A DNA stretch of 64,000 nucleotides from Leptodontidium sp. MPI-SDFR-AT-0119 (taxonomy: Eukaryota; Ascomycota; Leotiomycetes; Helotiales; Leptodontidiaceae), in the NCBI GenBank assembly GCA_020726505.1, contig JAHLEZ010000008.1, positions 2,908,845-2,972,844 of the forward strand. Direction: 5' to 3'. Shown piece after piece: positions 1 to 11,752 of this stretch. A program made the position numbers and the translations under genes. Position 1 is the first letter of the stretch. Every line of letters starts with the position of its first letter. The notes below the pieces were generated by a model. That model was not told the DNA's origin and made no database searches. It worked only from the letters and a program-made list of their open reading frames with translations.

Positions 1-806
1 GCGAGGAGGGGAGAGACAGACCTTCCATTGGGTCATACGGGAGAGATATCCCATACTGGCTGTGCAGCTCAGAATCCACATTAGCTCCGAGTGAGCTGAT
101 ACCTATTTAAAGAGGGATGGTTAGCGCTTGATCTGATTTCAAGTTCGGTCTTCAACCTTGACCTCGCTTGATTCAACACAATGAAATGGCTCGGTCATAA
201 CTGCAGTTGCTTCAAACACTCCATCTACTCTCATATCAGACAGGCAACTACAGAACCTTAAAGGCCTCTCTTCCCTAAAGGTGGGATTTACAAGTCTTCA
301 CCCCCTCTCCAAATTCCAGATCAAAATCGAAGCAAACCACCCCAGACCAAACCAAACCAACCCAAAAAAAAAGCGCATACCTTCCCCTGCCAAAAAACCA
401 CACTCCTCTCCTCCCTAATCCCACAAGCCAACAAACTCGCCAGGCTCTCCCTCCTCCACCTCCTCAGATCCTCAGGTCTCTGAAAGAGCGTGATGGCATG
501 GAGATCCACGACGGAGAAGAAGAGTTTCGTGGTTGCTGGGGCGGTGTTCTGGAGGTTGACCCAGGTGCGGAGTGCACCGAGGTAGTTCCCTAGGTGGGGG
601 ATGCCGGTTGGTTGGATGCCGGAGAAGATTGTTTGGGGGGGTGAGGCGGGTAAGGGAGATGAGGAGGGAGAATATGGGGAGGAGGAGAAGGGTGATTTTT
701 GGGTGGTGGTGTGAGTGTGAGGGCGTGGAGATGGATGGGGATGGGACCAGAGAAGAGAGCGGAGGGGATGTTGGAGTAAGCGTGTGTGTCGTGTTGAGGG
801 GACCAT
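1..806 (-). CDS. MSW1: Mitochondrial tryptophanyl-tRNA synthetase (5' part, cut by window edge)
   Basis: Class I aminoacyl-tRNA synthetase that charges mitochondrial tRNA-Trp. Exon 1 runs 806 to 381 and exon 2 102 to 22 (AAG|gtatgc donor; tag|GTATCAG acceptor). The rest, including the KMSKS region, lies beyond position 1. Exon 1 encodes the class I signature region (IFSGIQPTG, then PHLGNYLGAL as the HIGH-like motif) and the Ser-Val-Val-Asp-Leu-His segment. Exon 2 encodes SAHSEL and GYLSRMTQWK, typical of bacterial-type/mitochondrial TrpRS. I chose the ATG at 806 because it sits in ACCATGG and opens an Arg/Ser-rich presequence. The upstream in-frame extension to 950 is a low-complexity TCTGAG repeat, probably leader. 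It lies on the same strand as the mitochondrial ribosomal protein gene just upstream, so two mitochondrial translation genes are neighbours. Confidence 0.9.
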
Positions 807-848
807 GGTTGGTTGATTCACTCTTTGTGATTTTAGTTGTGTATTAGT

Positions 849-880
849 CTGAGTCTGAGTCTGAGTCTGGGTCTGAAAGG
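849..880. repeat. (TCTGAG)n-like microsatellite
   Basis: Short hexanucleotide array with variants (TCTGAG/TCTGGG) in the presumed 5' leader of the mitochondrial TrpRS gene. In the in-frame upstream extension it would encode alternating Gln-Thr, which argues against that extension being protein. Confidence 0.7.
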
Positions 881-1223
881 TTGAGGAAGAGATGGGATGA
901 GTTGAGATGAGATGAGACGAGATGAAATGAGACGATTTTTCCAGGTTCACGATATCGACGCGATGACACGTGATGGTGTTAGTCTCTTATTGTGCTATTG
1001 AAGGAACTTCTAGTGACTATCTACTCAATCGAGTAGCTATAGAACGAAGACTGGAGGACGTGGAGTCTGAATCTGTCTAGCTAGGTCTGGAATTCGTTGA
1101 TATTTACGTACATATCTTCTTACTATACAAGCCCCGTCTATCTCATCCCGAACCCATGCATGATATTCTACACAGACCTCTCCGAACCAGATCATACAGC
1201 ACTCCTGCCTACTCTTACTTTTC

Positions 1224-2187
1224 TCAAGGAGTCTTTTTAATCATGGGCGCATTCCCACCAGTCGCGGCCCTGAAGTTCTCTCTGTTGATAACCTCCATAG
1301 CGTTCTTCCCCGTCTCGCCATTCCGCTTGAACGCAAAGTCTCCAAGTGTAGTCTCAAGCTCGTCTCTCATCTTCTCCATTTGAGCATCCATATCCTTTCC
1401 GACCTCTGTAAATATACGTTAGCCAATATCCCAGCACCATTTCCCCATCCAATTCCAGACCATCTCCAAACCCAAAGACAAAGCTCCAGAAAAGGAAAGT
1501 AAAGACTTACCAACCCCCGCAAACTCCCAAACATTCGCCTTCATACCAATCCCATAAAAAGCATGTTTCCTCAAAAACGCTAACCACAGCTCCTGCGCCT
1601 GCGCCTCGCCATCCCTAATCTGGATCAATCTCCTGACCGTCCTACGCTCGAAATTCTCCTGGCTCTTCTTGTGCACGAAACTTCCTCTGGGGACGGTCCA
1701 GCGCTCGACGATGCGCGGGAGGGGGACGGGGCCGTGGGCGGGCAGACCGAGATAGTAGGCGGCGCGGAGGGCGAAGTCGGAGAAGAACTCGAGGTTGCGG
1801 ACGCTGTAGGATCGCAGTTGGAGATCGCAGGTTGGGACGCCGTAGGTGGGTGTTCGACGGAGGGGGCGGAGGTAGGCTGCTTGAACGGCGCGGGGGAGGC
1901 GGATGTCGGATGGGGTGAGTGGTGAGGTTGGTTGGGGTGGTCTGGTGTGTGTTATAGTCAGAGGAGGAGAATGAGGTGGTGGAAGGATAGGAGGATCAGA
2001 GGGAGATGTACGGTTCGCTGTTCAATGCTCCTGCGCCGAGACTACTGTCTACCAATTGTTGTCTCTCTGCCTGTGAGGAACTACTCATGTCGAATGGCTC
2101 GGAGGATGCATGTCTTCGCGTCGAGGGGAGGAGAGTCGGTATGCATGGTGTTCGAAGGAGACCCGTTGATGGTTTGCTCTGGAGCAC
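1224..2187 (-). CDS. RSM10: Mitochondrial small ribosomal subunit protein uS10m (Rsm10)
   Basis: Component of the mitochondrial 37S ribosomal subunit. Three exons: 2187-2012, 1941-1511 and 1405-1224, giving 262 residues with all junctions in phase. Intron 1 (70 nt) has a donor GTACAT and a TCTGAC branch site 15-20 nt before its CAG; intron 2 has GTAAGT/CAG. The N-terminus is Ser/Arg-rich and looks like a mitochondrial presequence (LPSTRRHASS). The S10 core follows: RRTPTYG, DLQLRSY, the loop PLPRIVERWTVPRGSF with the conserved Trp-Thr-Val-Pro, then HKKSQENFERRTHRR-type text (here RRTVRRLIQI). The final exon is charged and ends in Lys-Lys-Thr-Pro. It lies upstream of mitochondrial TrpRS on the same strand. 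The first exon is inferred from splice phase and is the least certain part. Confidence 0.88.
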
Positions 2188-3243
2188 AATTAGCCGTCTG
2201 CATTTCTTCTGAGGGTCGGATAGGGATTGCGTACTGCTGAATTGACGATTGCCCGCCAGGGTATGCGGAGAGGAGTTGATGTCGCCATTAGAGGTTTTGA
2301 AGTGGTGGTGGTGAGGCGGGCTGATGTCGAGATGTGAAGTTCCCCAAAATTATTTCTCGGCAGCCTCGCAAGCGGCTCCGATGCTCGTCACTGGTCAGGG
2401 TTACGTTTTTAGAGACTTTATTTCAGGGAGTCCTTTTTTCTTTTCCTAATGAGATGTGTTGTTTTATTAAGCTGCCAATCTTTTTCTTTTGGTCAAATTT
2501 CTCACAATAGGACTGCCTGTTTTCAGGAGCTGTTACAGCAAGAAAGTGTTGGTAGAAAATAAATTCTTCAGAGCAGTTTCTTCGGAATCGAGGAGCGAAT
2601 TTTCTTCACAGGTTTTGGGATTGATTGAGAGCCAACTTGTTTTGAATTTGAAGTATCTAAAGCGTATAAAAAGTTGACGGTTTCCTAGTGCTATTGCCAT
2701 TCGCCAGCGGCAGCTAGAAGTGACTTGATGGCCATCCCTCATTCATCGTCCCTGTGAGCTGCTTCTGACACTTACATTCATGACACTTCTTATTTCAGGA
2801 AGGTAATAAAGCCGCGGAAATTTTTGACTAAGCGGGCAAAATCGGTACCATGTATGATGAGAATGTCCTACTCACAGCATAAACCACATCTATTTGCTGT
2901 GTAGCTGGAGTCGATGCTGCTACTATCTTGTAGCCCGGATCTGGACAGGCTTGTACCAAGATTCTTACCACATGGTGCATCGCCGGTGGCTTGATGCAGC
3001 GGAGCTAAGAAGCTACAAGTACCAAGACGTGCGAAGCAAGTTTGGGTGTGTTCGCGCAGCGTGTTGGGGGTCGGCAAGAATGCTGTTCGACCAGCCGTCC
3101 AAGTCCATCCACAAGCTGATGGCATCCAAAGGACTATTCCCAAACCCGTGGGTTTAAGGCACCGATGCCATATGGCTGTCGTTGTGGGTATGTGGCACTC
3201 TTAAGATTGTGTTGTGGTTTCTCCTGAGAGTTTGCCACTCTCT
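2188..3243. other. Intergenic, no supported gene
   Basis: About 1.06 kb between the start of the S10m gene and the 3' end of FCF2. Short open frames exist on both strands but none shows a recognisable motif, intron structure or biased composition. The 2340-2700 part is AT-richer than its flanks. Confidence 0.6.
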
Positions 3244-4176
3244 TCAACGCTTCAGAACACCCTTCTTCCTTGAATCTCTTAACTTCTTGTAGTGTGCCTT
3301 CTTGCCACTTGTCTTCGCGTCCTGGATCTCGTTGTACTTCGACTTGAAGCGACCACTGGCCTTCTCCCCAGCAAGAACCTCTTCGACCAAAGTCCTCTTG
3401 CGATCCTTGTTCAGCAACCTGGAGCTGAAGTATTCGGTAGGGCCCTCGATGATAGTGCCAACCTGCGAGAACTCGGGGACTTGTTGCTTCTTGTTGTCTT
3501 TCTTATAATGTCTCTTTGGATCAAGAACATCTCGCATGCGAAGTAACTGTAGGTCGCGCTTGAGCTCGGGAGTCAGGTTTGTCTTTGGCATGTTAAACCA
3601 ATCTGCACCGGCGGTAGCTTTCTTTTCCTATTTTGACAATTAGTTGAGTTCATAACAATAATCGAACAACGTAATGGTGGTTGTGTTTCTTCTCAGTGTA
3701 ACTATGATAATAAGACATCATGGAGTGCAGGGTGGTACCCAAGACGGGACCAAATTCTGCGTCATGTTTGAATTGGGATATTTTTTCCTCATAGAAGAAT
3801 AGGAGATAAAGATGTAGGAGAGAAGTTCTTACCTCTTCAGCGCGCTTCTTAATTGCGACGGGGTCTTCCACGACACGGGTGCCATTGGCCAACTTGCGTT
3901 CCTTGTCCGTGACGAGGTGGGATCGGTCAACTTGGGCGCCGGTCTTGGTTGATTTGATGTAGGAGATGATGGGCTTCTCGACGGTGATCTTGGGTAGGCT
4001 GAGGTGCAGGGTCAGTGGGAATTGTAGTAGACTTGGATGAGTGGCGGGACTTACCTCGACTCGAGAGAAGAAGCAGTAGAGAGTTGAATCTGCTGCTTCC
4101 CTTTATTCCTCAACCGCTGCTCAGCATCCTTAAGCAATTGCTTGAGCTGCTCATCAGAAAGATCTCCGTCTGCCAT
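3244..4176 (-). CDS. FCF2: rRNA-processing protein Fcf2 (small-subunit processome)
   Basis: Nucleolar factor for early pre-rRNA cleavage in 18S maturation. Three exons: 4176-4055, 3998-3833 and 3627-3244, 223 residues, every junction in phase (GTAAGT/CAG and GTAAGA/TAG). The N-terminus is acidic and coiled (DEQLKQLLKDAEQRLR). The C-terminal exon carries the Fcf2 domain: ADWFNMPKTNLTPELKRDLQLLRMR, DPKRHYKK, then EYFSSRL and KRTLVEEVLA, and it ends in a Lys/Arg-rich tail with the conserved Tyr-Lys-Lys-Leu motif. That match is diagnostic. It is divergent from HapE, which starts 1.7 kb away on the other strand. Confidence 0.93.
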
Positions 4177-4580
4177 AGTGGTGGGGGATTGGATGTTGAC
4201 TGAATGAAAGCAAGGTAGAAAAGTTTACGAAGCTCTGGACAAAAATGTCAAAGTTGTTCGGCTAGAATATTGGGGACTAGCTGTATCGAGACTAGCGTTG
4301 GTCCAAAAGTCGGTCAAGTGAAAATCCGAGAAGCGACTCACCCAACTCCCGTCCAGCTCATCACCCGGGAACTTCAAGATCTGATATGTGGCTGCAGACT
4401 TGACAGTGGTGCTATGCTATTTTCGTGGCTAGTATGGAAGAAAAAAACGATCGAGTGCAGGCAAACAAAAGAAAAGAAACGAAAGCTATTCTGATCTGGA
4501 ACTGCCGATGCATCTCCACCACCCCGATTCGCAGGGTAGGCTTGTTTAGTTTCGCTTGGGCAGCAAGAGAGAGGCGGATA

Positions 4581-4600
4581 CATGGCATGGCATGGCATGG
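4581..4600. repeat. (CATGG)4 tandem repeat
   Basis: Four perfect pentamer units in the FCF2/HapE divergent region. Confidence 0.85.
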
Positions 4601-4797
4601 CTCACAGAGTCACAGCAAGGGCAGAAGAGCGGTGCCGGGCGACGCGGTCTTCTTATGGGCCTCTGTGTTCATCGTACAGATACGGGAACATGGTCTCGGG
4701 ACTCAGCCTTGCTCTCTGCGTCTTTCTAGACCTAGTTTCAGATATATATGGCGTGCATGGGACGGAGGCGGTGGGTTGAAGATGACGATGGTGTGAA

Positions 4798-4850
4798 GCT
4801 GGTGGTGGTGGTGGTGGTGGTGGTGAGGGTGAGGGTGAGGGTGAGGGTGG
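4798..4850. repeat. (GGT)n followed by (GAGGGT)4
   Basis: About eight GGT units run into four GAGGGT units. Four or more closely spaced G3 runs on the plus strand make this a candidate G-quadruplex-forming stretch, though that property is inferred from sequence only. Confidence 0.85.
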
Positions 4851-5895
4851 TGGACAACGCACACTTTCGAAGCCATCCCTCATCCCACATCATAATTATC
4901 CCCCTACCTAGATGGCATGCATGAAGATGACTGCCCAATGTGAATAGAAAAGCCAGGTCTTGACGTTCACATCGCATACATATATATCTGCCCGTGGCGC
5001 CGCACTCCCATTGATCTGCTCCTATCCTGTCCATCCATCCATACACCATGCCCTCCTCTGCACTCACCAACCCCACACAGTAGCAACGAAAGAAGCATCG
5101 TACATTAAGAGATTGAATGACTGGATAGAGATACTTGCATTAGGTACGTAGTTTGGTCACTTTTTTTTTGTACTTCTGTACCTCCGTCCACCATAAGCGG
5201 ATGGCGGATATTCCCATCTCATCTGATCCTATTCTATCCTGTCCTATCCTATCCTATCCTATCGTCGGTACTAGGTACCGTCCCATCAAGCCATCCATCC
5301 TATCAAGAAGCTCATCACACTCAATCACATCTCAGAGTTTGACTCGTTCGTCGCCGTCTCGCCCTGACTTGCCCTGACCTGATTACCCAGGTTCCCTTCC
5401 CCTCGCCAAAGAGTCGAGCCAACCACCTCCGCCGAAGCCAACCTGCCAACCCCCCAACCCAACCCCTCCGCCGAAACCGATCCATTCATCAAGCTCTACA
5501 CCAAACAACAACATTACAGCTTTGCGCAACCAATCACAACGCCCATTCGAGGAAGCTGTCAACAAGCTCAAGAGAGCTTCATCAACAGTTGACTCCGTCC
5601 GCCATCACACTGCGCAAAGCAAGGCAAGGCATAAGCTGCAGTGTTACAGCTCCCAGACCTCACACCCGACCACCCGTCAACACAAGTCAACACAAGTCAG
5701 CTGCACTGCGCCGTCTTCCCTTCCTACCAAACACCATCCCACCGCCCATCAGCCGCGACAAACGGAGTCGCGAAGCGGATTGCATCTATTGTTCGATTCG
5801 AGTCAAGCTGCCATTGAGCCTTCATCGCCTACCGATCGAGAAGATAGACGGACAAGCAAGCGCATAAGCAGATTAGGCAGACCACAATCGCAACC

Positions 5896-7195
5896 ATGGA
5901 CCAGAATCCACCAAGCTCGTCGCATGGCCAGCAAGGGCAGCGCGCACAAGCTCCTACTTACGATACGAGTCACGGAGGTCACTATGGTAAGTAATAAACA
6001 ATTTCTTCCTCGTTTGTGCGAGGTCGGCGGGGGGTAGAGCTGCCTCGAGAGATTGCCAGTAGATAGCGAGCAAACGCTGCCTCAAGTGGAAGATAATAAT
6101 TGGCTAACCATACGTTTGTTTGCTAGGTGCCAGCGCTGCGGTAAGAGATACCCTTCTTGCGGAGATACCATATGAACAAACAGCGATACTGATGAGATAT
6201 AGCTTGCGGGTCAAGGCTTTGCGCCAGTTGCAGAGTTCTACACCGGTGCTTGGGCAAACGTACGTCTATTCTATCTGTTCGAGAACCCATTGCCATCTAC
6301 ATCTATCGATTATATACTTCTGGTCCTGGGAGATTACACATAAGCTAAATCTGCAACAGGTCAATCAAGGTCTTCACGGCACTTACAAAGACATCCTCAC
6401 CACATACTGGCAGCACGTAATCAACCACCTCGAATCCGAAACCCACGACTACAAACTCCACCAACTGCCTCTCGCCCGCATCAAGAAAGTCATGAAGGCC
6501 GACCCAGACGTGAAGATGATCTCCGCCGAAGCACCAATCCTCTTCGCGAAAGGTTGCGATATCTTTATCACAGAACTCACAATGCGCGCCTGGATCCACG
6601 CAGAGGAGAACAAGCGCCGCACCCTCCAACGTTCAGACATCGCCTCCGCACTAGCTAAATCCGACATGTTCGACTTCTTGATCGATATCGTCCCTCGTGA
6701 GGAGGCAGCCAGCCATGCGAAGCGAGCTACTGGTGCTGCCCAACCTTCTGTCCCAGCTCCTGGAGGCTCACAACTTCCACCGCAAAGCATCCCGCAGAAT
6801 CCAGGTGGACATGGCCACATGCCACCACCAGATTACATTGGACTTGGGCATCAAGAGCCAGATTACAGACAGCAGAATATGTATGCGCCGCAGGTTCAAC
6901 CTGGTCAGCCAGCTCCGTATGGCGCAGCACCCCAGCAGCAGATGTACAATGATATCGAGGGTATTTATGGTGGATATCCACCTATGCAACCTCAGCAGGT
7001 AAGCTACTCCACACATTCCCCTCCTTATTGTCTTCCATGTTTCAAAATGACTGACATCAACAGCAAATGTACCAAATGCCCCAACACCGTCCTCAAGATC
7101 CATCTGTAGGCCAAGACCCAGGACACAACTACCCACGCCATGACGGAGGAGAAGGAGACGCTGATGCAGAAGGTGAACGTGACTATGAGGTCTAG
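5896..7195 (+). CDS. hapE: CCAAT-binding complex subunit HapE/Hap5 (NF-YC)
   Basis: Histone-fold subunit of the CCAAT-binding complex, working with HapB and HapC in the nucleus. Five exons: 5896-5986, 6127-6140, 6203-6259, 6360-6998 and 7064-7195, 310 residues, all in phase. Exon 2 is only 14 nt. Exon 4 opens with the fungal-specific stretch ([15 protein letters not shown]...) that in Hap5/HapE recruits the Hap4-type activation subunit. The NF-YC histone fold follows: [41 protein letters not shown] and [12 protein letters not shown]. The C-terminus is Pro/Gln/Tyr-rich and ends in an acidic tail. The start ATG lies in ACCATGG. The presence of the Hap4-recruitment segment suggests a HapX-type iron regulator exists elsewhere in this genome (inference). 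Confidence 0.95.
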
Positions 7196-9047
7196 ATGTA
7201 GGTCAGGGATCAGCATTGGATGTACTGTTCACAGTACAGTACACCGATTTTCACGAAGCAACGAACAACAGCAATTAAGAAAAAACAGAAACAGAATGGC
7301 AAGAGGATATAGCTGAATGGACTTCCTTGCATCTTGGCTTAGATTCCTCCAGATGTGGATTAGCTTGATGGGTGGGCGGTAGACTGACTTTTTTTTTTTT
7401 TTTTTTCTATCCACGGATCATTTCTCTCTCGCTTGGCTTGGCTGGCTCGGCTGGCTTTTGGAATGGGATGGATGGGTGGAGTTTGAGGTTCCCCAGTTAC
7501 CTAGGTAGTTACCCCAACAGGAATTGCTTTTTTATTTTATTTTACATCCATCTCTTTGTGTGTGTCTTCTCATTTTCACTTCCTGGCGCTGGGTTCTTTT
7601 GTAGCTATGATGGCATGCAGGACGGATGGATGGAGGTAGGTGGGCGGCTTGTTAATGAATAAATAAAAATTTGAATGTCTTTTTCCTCACACACACATAC
7701 ACAGTCACACACACATACGCTTTTGTTGGATTCTTGTTGGCTGTGATTCTGTGAAGCGAATGAGGAGGAGGGTGGGAGGGGAGGGGAGGGGGGCATTGTG
7801 TGGTTTTGCGCTGATGTTGAAGGGGCTCGGAGGACCCTATTTTATTTATTTATATCTATAGATAAGGGTATTTATCGGACAGTGTGAATAAAAACTTCAA
7901 TAATTTTAATTACTTGCTTGCTTGTTATATCACTAACTCGCCTAGTCAGAAACACATTTAGTCAGTTGGATTGCGATATTAACTCACTCGCTCCTTCACT
8001 GAGTCGATTGATGGATTATCACTACGAAACAAGCACAAGCACAAATACATAAGTGATATAACTATCAATTTAATTTTACTAGTCACTTCTTAATTTCAGT
8101 AACCAACTCCCCCCTCCCCCTTTCTTTCCTTTAGATTCTTCTTTTCCCCTGATCTAGCACGTAATAAGAGGTGTATATAACACACCCCCCCTTTCCTCTT
8201 CCCTCCTCCTGGACCCACTAACAGGAATGTCTACCATCTCACCGCGAGTTCAGGGAGTTGTGTGTTTGTCTATCCTGGTCTGGTTTGTAATGTCGTAGTT
8301 AGTCTAAGGTAAACTAGTGGCTACCTGTCTTAATTTGTATCTTACATAGGTTTTTTTGGGGGGGGGGGGGGGGGGGGGGGATTGTTTACCCGTGGCTGCG
8401 AGTACGAGCGGATGTGCGAGTGAGAGAGTAGAGTATAACGGTTTGCGAGAGAGGGTGTAGGAGGAGAGGAGAGGAGAGGAGATGATACCCTAGACCTGTA
8501 GGATGGGAGGGGGGGAATTGAGAGAAGGATGGATGGTTGAATGAATGGTGGATGGGTGGATGGGTGTTGGATATGACAAATCGATATTCTAGCTCAGCTT
8601 TTTGGTTTTAGATTGGGGAACGGTGGATGGGATTGGACGGGGGTGGGATTGGGTTAAGTTAAGTTAAGTTGAGTTGAGGCGGAGACTAGGTTAATCTTCA
8701 GAGGAGCAGGCTTCAGCTGGACTACATATTGCTTCACTAATTGGACGGAATCCTCGGATCTTTTCATTTGTATTTCCTACAGTGTACAGTACAAAGATGC
8801 CAATACTATGGCATCCTGCCTACCGATGTAAGGCCATTTCATACCGACGGAGGGTCATTTCATAACTTCGTTAGCTAATCCTATCCTCACGCTCACGCTC
8901 ACTTCAGCGCATGCCGAATCTAGATGAGAAATTACCCAGTCGGTCTGTTCGGGATGGACTTGCCATGACCGTGTATGTGAGCCTACAGATACTGTTAGCA
9001 TGAATTCCTAAACGTCAATTCATTTCTCTCAACATGGAACCGATAAG
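7196..9047. other. Intergenic region with homopolymers and microsatellites
   Basis: 1.85 kb between the convergent 3' ends of HapE and SEC15. It contains T18 at 7389-7406, G23 at 8358-8380 directly after T7, GGAGA units near 8461-8481 and many CA/TG and GATG-type short repeats. No open frame here looks coding. Confidence 0.6.
8351..8380. repeat. T7-G23 homopolymer tract
   Basis: Seven T followed by 23 G. The exact length in the assembly is unreliable for any homopolymer this long. Confidence 0.9.
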
Positions 9048-11752
9048 TCACCAAGCACCAACACCGAAGGCCAGAACAATGAGGAGGGGTAGAGCTACAT
9101 ACTTCTCCAAAATCCTCGGCCCGTTCATCGCGTCCACCCGTCCAAATTTCTTATTCCGCATGCCCACATCGTAGAACTCGTCTGGGTTCTCCGTCTGCAT
9201 TAGTAGGACGGTCTGTTGTAATTCGTCGAGATTCTCTTTCAGGATTGGCGCGTTGTCGAGGGTGTCTACGAAGTCTGATAGGTAGTTTACGTCTTTTGCG
9301 AGGGCGGCGACGCCGTTGGGGTTTATTTTCTTGATGGATGGGGAGAGGGGAAGGGCCTGTGTGGGATTTGTTAGAGGGGAGAGTTTTGGGGATGAGAAAG
9401 AAGGACGTACGAGGATCATATTCGCGGCGTGAGAGAGAGCGTCAAAGTAGATCAGCTCCTTGATTTCTCTTGGCAGACCGAGTAGAGTGGAGTTCATGAT
9501 GTTGGAGAGGTAGCGGGTTAATGTTTGCATGTAATTGCTGGGCTCGCTTTCAAGCGTGCTTGCCATCCTGAATCCGCATTAGTAACCATTCTCTCCAACT
9601 CCTTGCAGATAGTCAATAACTTACCAATCGTACTCAGCAGTTTCAACAAGATCATCGATCTTGGAGTTGACGAGCTCGAAGATTCGCTTTTCAGCCGTCT
9701 TCTTGTTGCTGCGGAATTCTTCAGTGGCGTCCAGCACGATGGGGCCTCCTGCTGATGTGGATGAACGGGCTGCTATGAGAAGCTGTTCGAGTTCTCGGCA
9801 GGCGGTTTCGAAATGTTCTAGGTTGATGAGGATTTGGACAATTTGGCCAAGGTATTGGGAGCTTAGTCGCTCTACGAGAGACCGGCAGACTTTTTCGAGG
9901 AGGAGCTGATCTAAAGACTATCGATTTGTCAGTATCAATATCGAAAGTTATCTGTAGGGGACACATACCTTCTTCAATGCCTCATCAATTACGTTGGGAT
10001 GTTGGAAGTGGTCGTCGGAAAAGAAGTAAAACTGGTTGAGGAAATTCCTGATGTCGATACAACAGAGAGGATACATCTGAGAGAAGGGAAGAACGCATGG
10101 GAATCTTGTCGGAAGTTAGCGGGGGCTCGGGGATCATGGAATGGAGTATGTACATGAGTTCTTCTCTAGGCTTATCTGGTGTGAACCAACAGACGTTGAC
10201 AACTTTGTTGTACTCATCCATATTGGTGACAGGCATAGGCATGTAGTCATCGCTAGCAACGATCTAGAAGGTCGTTAGCAAATTTTCGCGAAAAGAAAAG
10301 GCCGTATGTACTTCTTGGAAGTCATCGCTGAACCGCTTCTTGAGCAGCTCTGCGTATTTGTCGAAGAGGGTAAGCAAGAAACTATCTAGTGTTGCCACAG
10401 AATATCCCCAAGTCTACAATGTTAGCTGGAGCAACGGTTGATTTTTCTGGCCGTACTCACATCCATGGTCTGGATGAAAAGGGCAATAACACCCTTGATC
10501 TTGAGCAGTACTTCTGCGTTATCAACCTTGTCCAAGGCTTTGGATATCAAGGCGATCGCTGTTTGACACATGGAATCCCACAATTCATCGACCTGCAATT
10601 CATCAGCATCGAATCACAGCTACCTCTAAAGGAACTTACATCAACAGGCGATCTAAGATTATGAGCTCTCCTCATCGTCGCCCTCTCAATGATCGCAAAT
10701 CCAGCAATGCCCTCCAATAAACTACTCAGACTCTGCTCATCTTCCTCCATCAGGTCAACAAAACTAGGAAGTAACAGCTCTTTCTGCCTCCTCCGTGTCG
10801 CAGCATACTCGGCTTTAAACTTGTCAATCTGACCCAATGCTTCATGGATGTGCAAGCATTCGAACAGAGGCTGAAAATCGACGTGCAATTCCTCGTTGTC
10901 CAGTACATCGAATTCCTCACTCTCATCAAATACCAGCTCGATAGCAGAGTTGAGTTTGAAGTTGCGCAGGTACTCATTAGACTCCATCCGCTCCTTTTGC
11001 CTCGTCCGTCTCAATTCCGTGTGATAGAACGCAACCTCCCCCAAGAATTGTGATGTCTCTCTGATCCGGTAAAGCCATGTATTTAAATCCGTCATAACAG
11101 CTTCCGAGATAGCTTTCTGCGAAGATGGTATCGACTTCTGTATTATCTCCGCCAGCTTGTGTTGCGTCGCGTACTTGTTCTGGATTATAGGAATCAAATG
11201 CTCGTTCTGCAAATCGTCCAGCGCCTTCAACGCGGCATAGTAATTTTTCTTCCGTATCAAATCATGCGCCTGGTTTACCGCGTGTAATATCTTCAAAGAC
11301 TCCTTCAGAGCTTCTGACGCCTCGGCGATGTTCTGACGGATAGATTTCGTGTCCACCAATGCCTCTTTCTGCGCCGCCAGCTTCTCCGTGCTTGTTTGTA
11401 TGGACTGGTTGAGCTGTAGGATCTCTGCTGTGAGGGACACGGTTCCTTCGCGCACTTTCTGCAGCTGGTTTACGGATTGTAGGAACTCGTCGTGTTTCGT
11501 CAGGCCGATTCGCTCGATGTCAGCCTCGCGCTCTTCGGCGTAGAGGGACAGACTCTGCATGAGCCCAGGGGTTCTGTTCGAGTTCGTGGCATCTTTGAGG
11601 GCGGGGATTAATTGGTCGAGGTAATCGGTATCGGAGGAGGAGAGGATGATCTAGAGCTTGAGTTAGGAGGGGTTTTGGAGCTTTGGAAAGGGGAGTCTTG
11701 CCTGCTGTACAGCAACTCTGTAATCATCGTATTGAGGCGCCTTCCTAGGCAT
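9048..11752 (-). CDS. SEC15: Exocyst complex component Sec15
   Basis: Subunit of the exocyst, which tethers secretory vesicles at the plasma membrane; Sec15 binds the Rab GTPase Sec4. Nine exons: 11752-11702, 11650-10640, 10592-10461, 10413-10312, 10263-10154, 10104-9969, 9917-9625, 9567-9411 and 9356-9048. They give 766 residues with every junction in phase, close to the family's usual length. Recognisable blocks are QQIILSSSDTDYLDQLIP, an N-terminal coiled coil (NQSIQTSTEKLAAQKEAL), AVMTDLNTWLYRIRETSQFLGE, VLPFSQMYPLCCIDIRNFLN and the helical C-terminal part with VNYLSDFVD. Intron 1 is a 51-nt GC-AG intron (CAG|GCAAGA); intron 5 is 49 nt with a GTACAT donor. It is divergent from the Mei2-like gene across a 4.8-kb gap. 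Confidence 0.94.

Larger units (their letters stand above)
4177..5895. promoter_or_regulatory. Divergent promoter region between FCF2 and HapE, rich in short tandem repeats
   Basis: 1.7 kb without a supported gene between two divergently transcribed genes. It holds (CATGG)4 at 4581-4600, GGT/GAGGGT repeats at 4800-4850 and a (CCTAT)n run near 5232-5262. The last 500 bases are C-rich and probably include the HapE 5' leader. The open frame at 5522-6037 in this interval overlaps the true HapE start in a different frame and is not supported. Confidence 0.55.

Noticed and set aside
2868..3143. 91-codon minus-strand open frame
   Set aside because: Starts at a non-ATG-like context, no family match, overlapping open frames on the other strand of equal quality.
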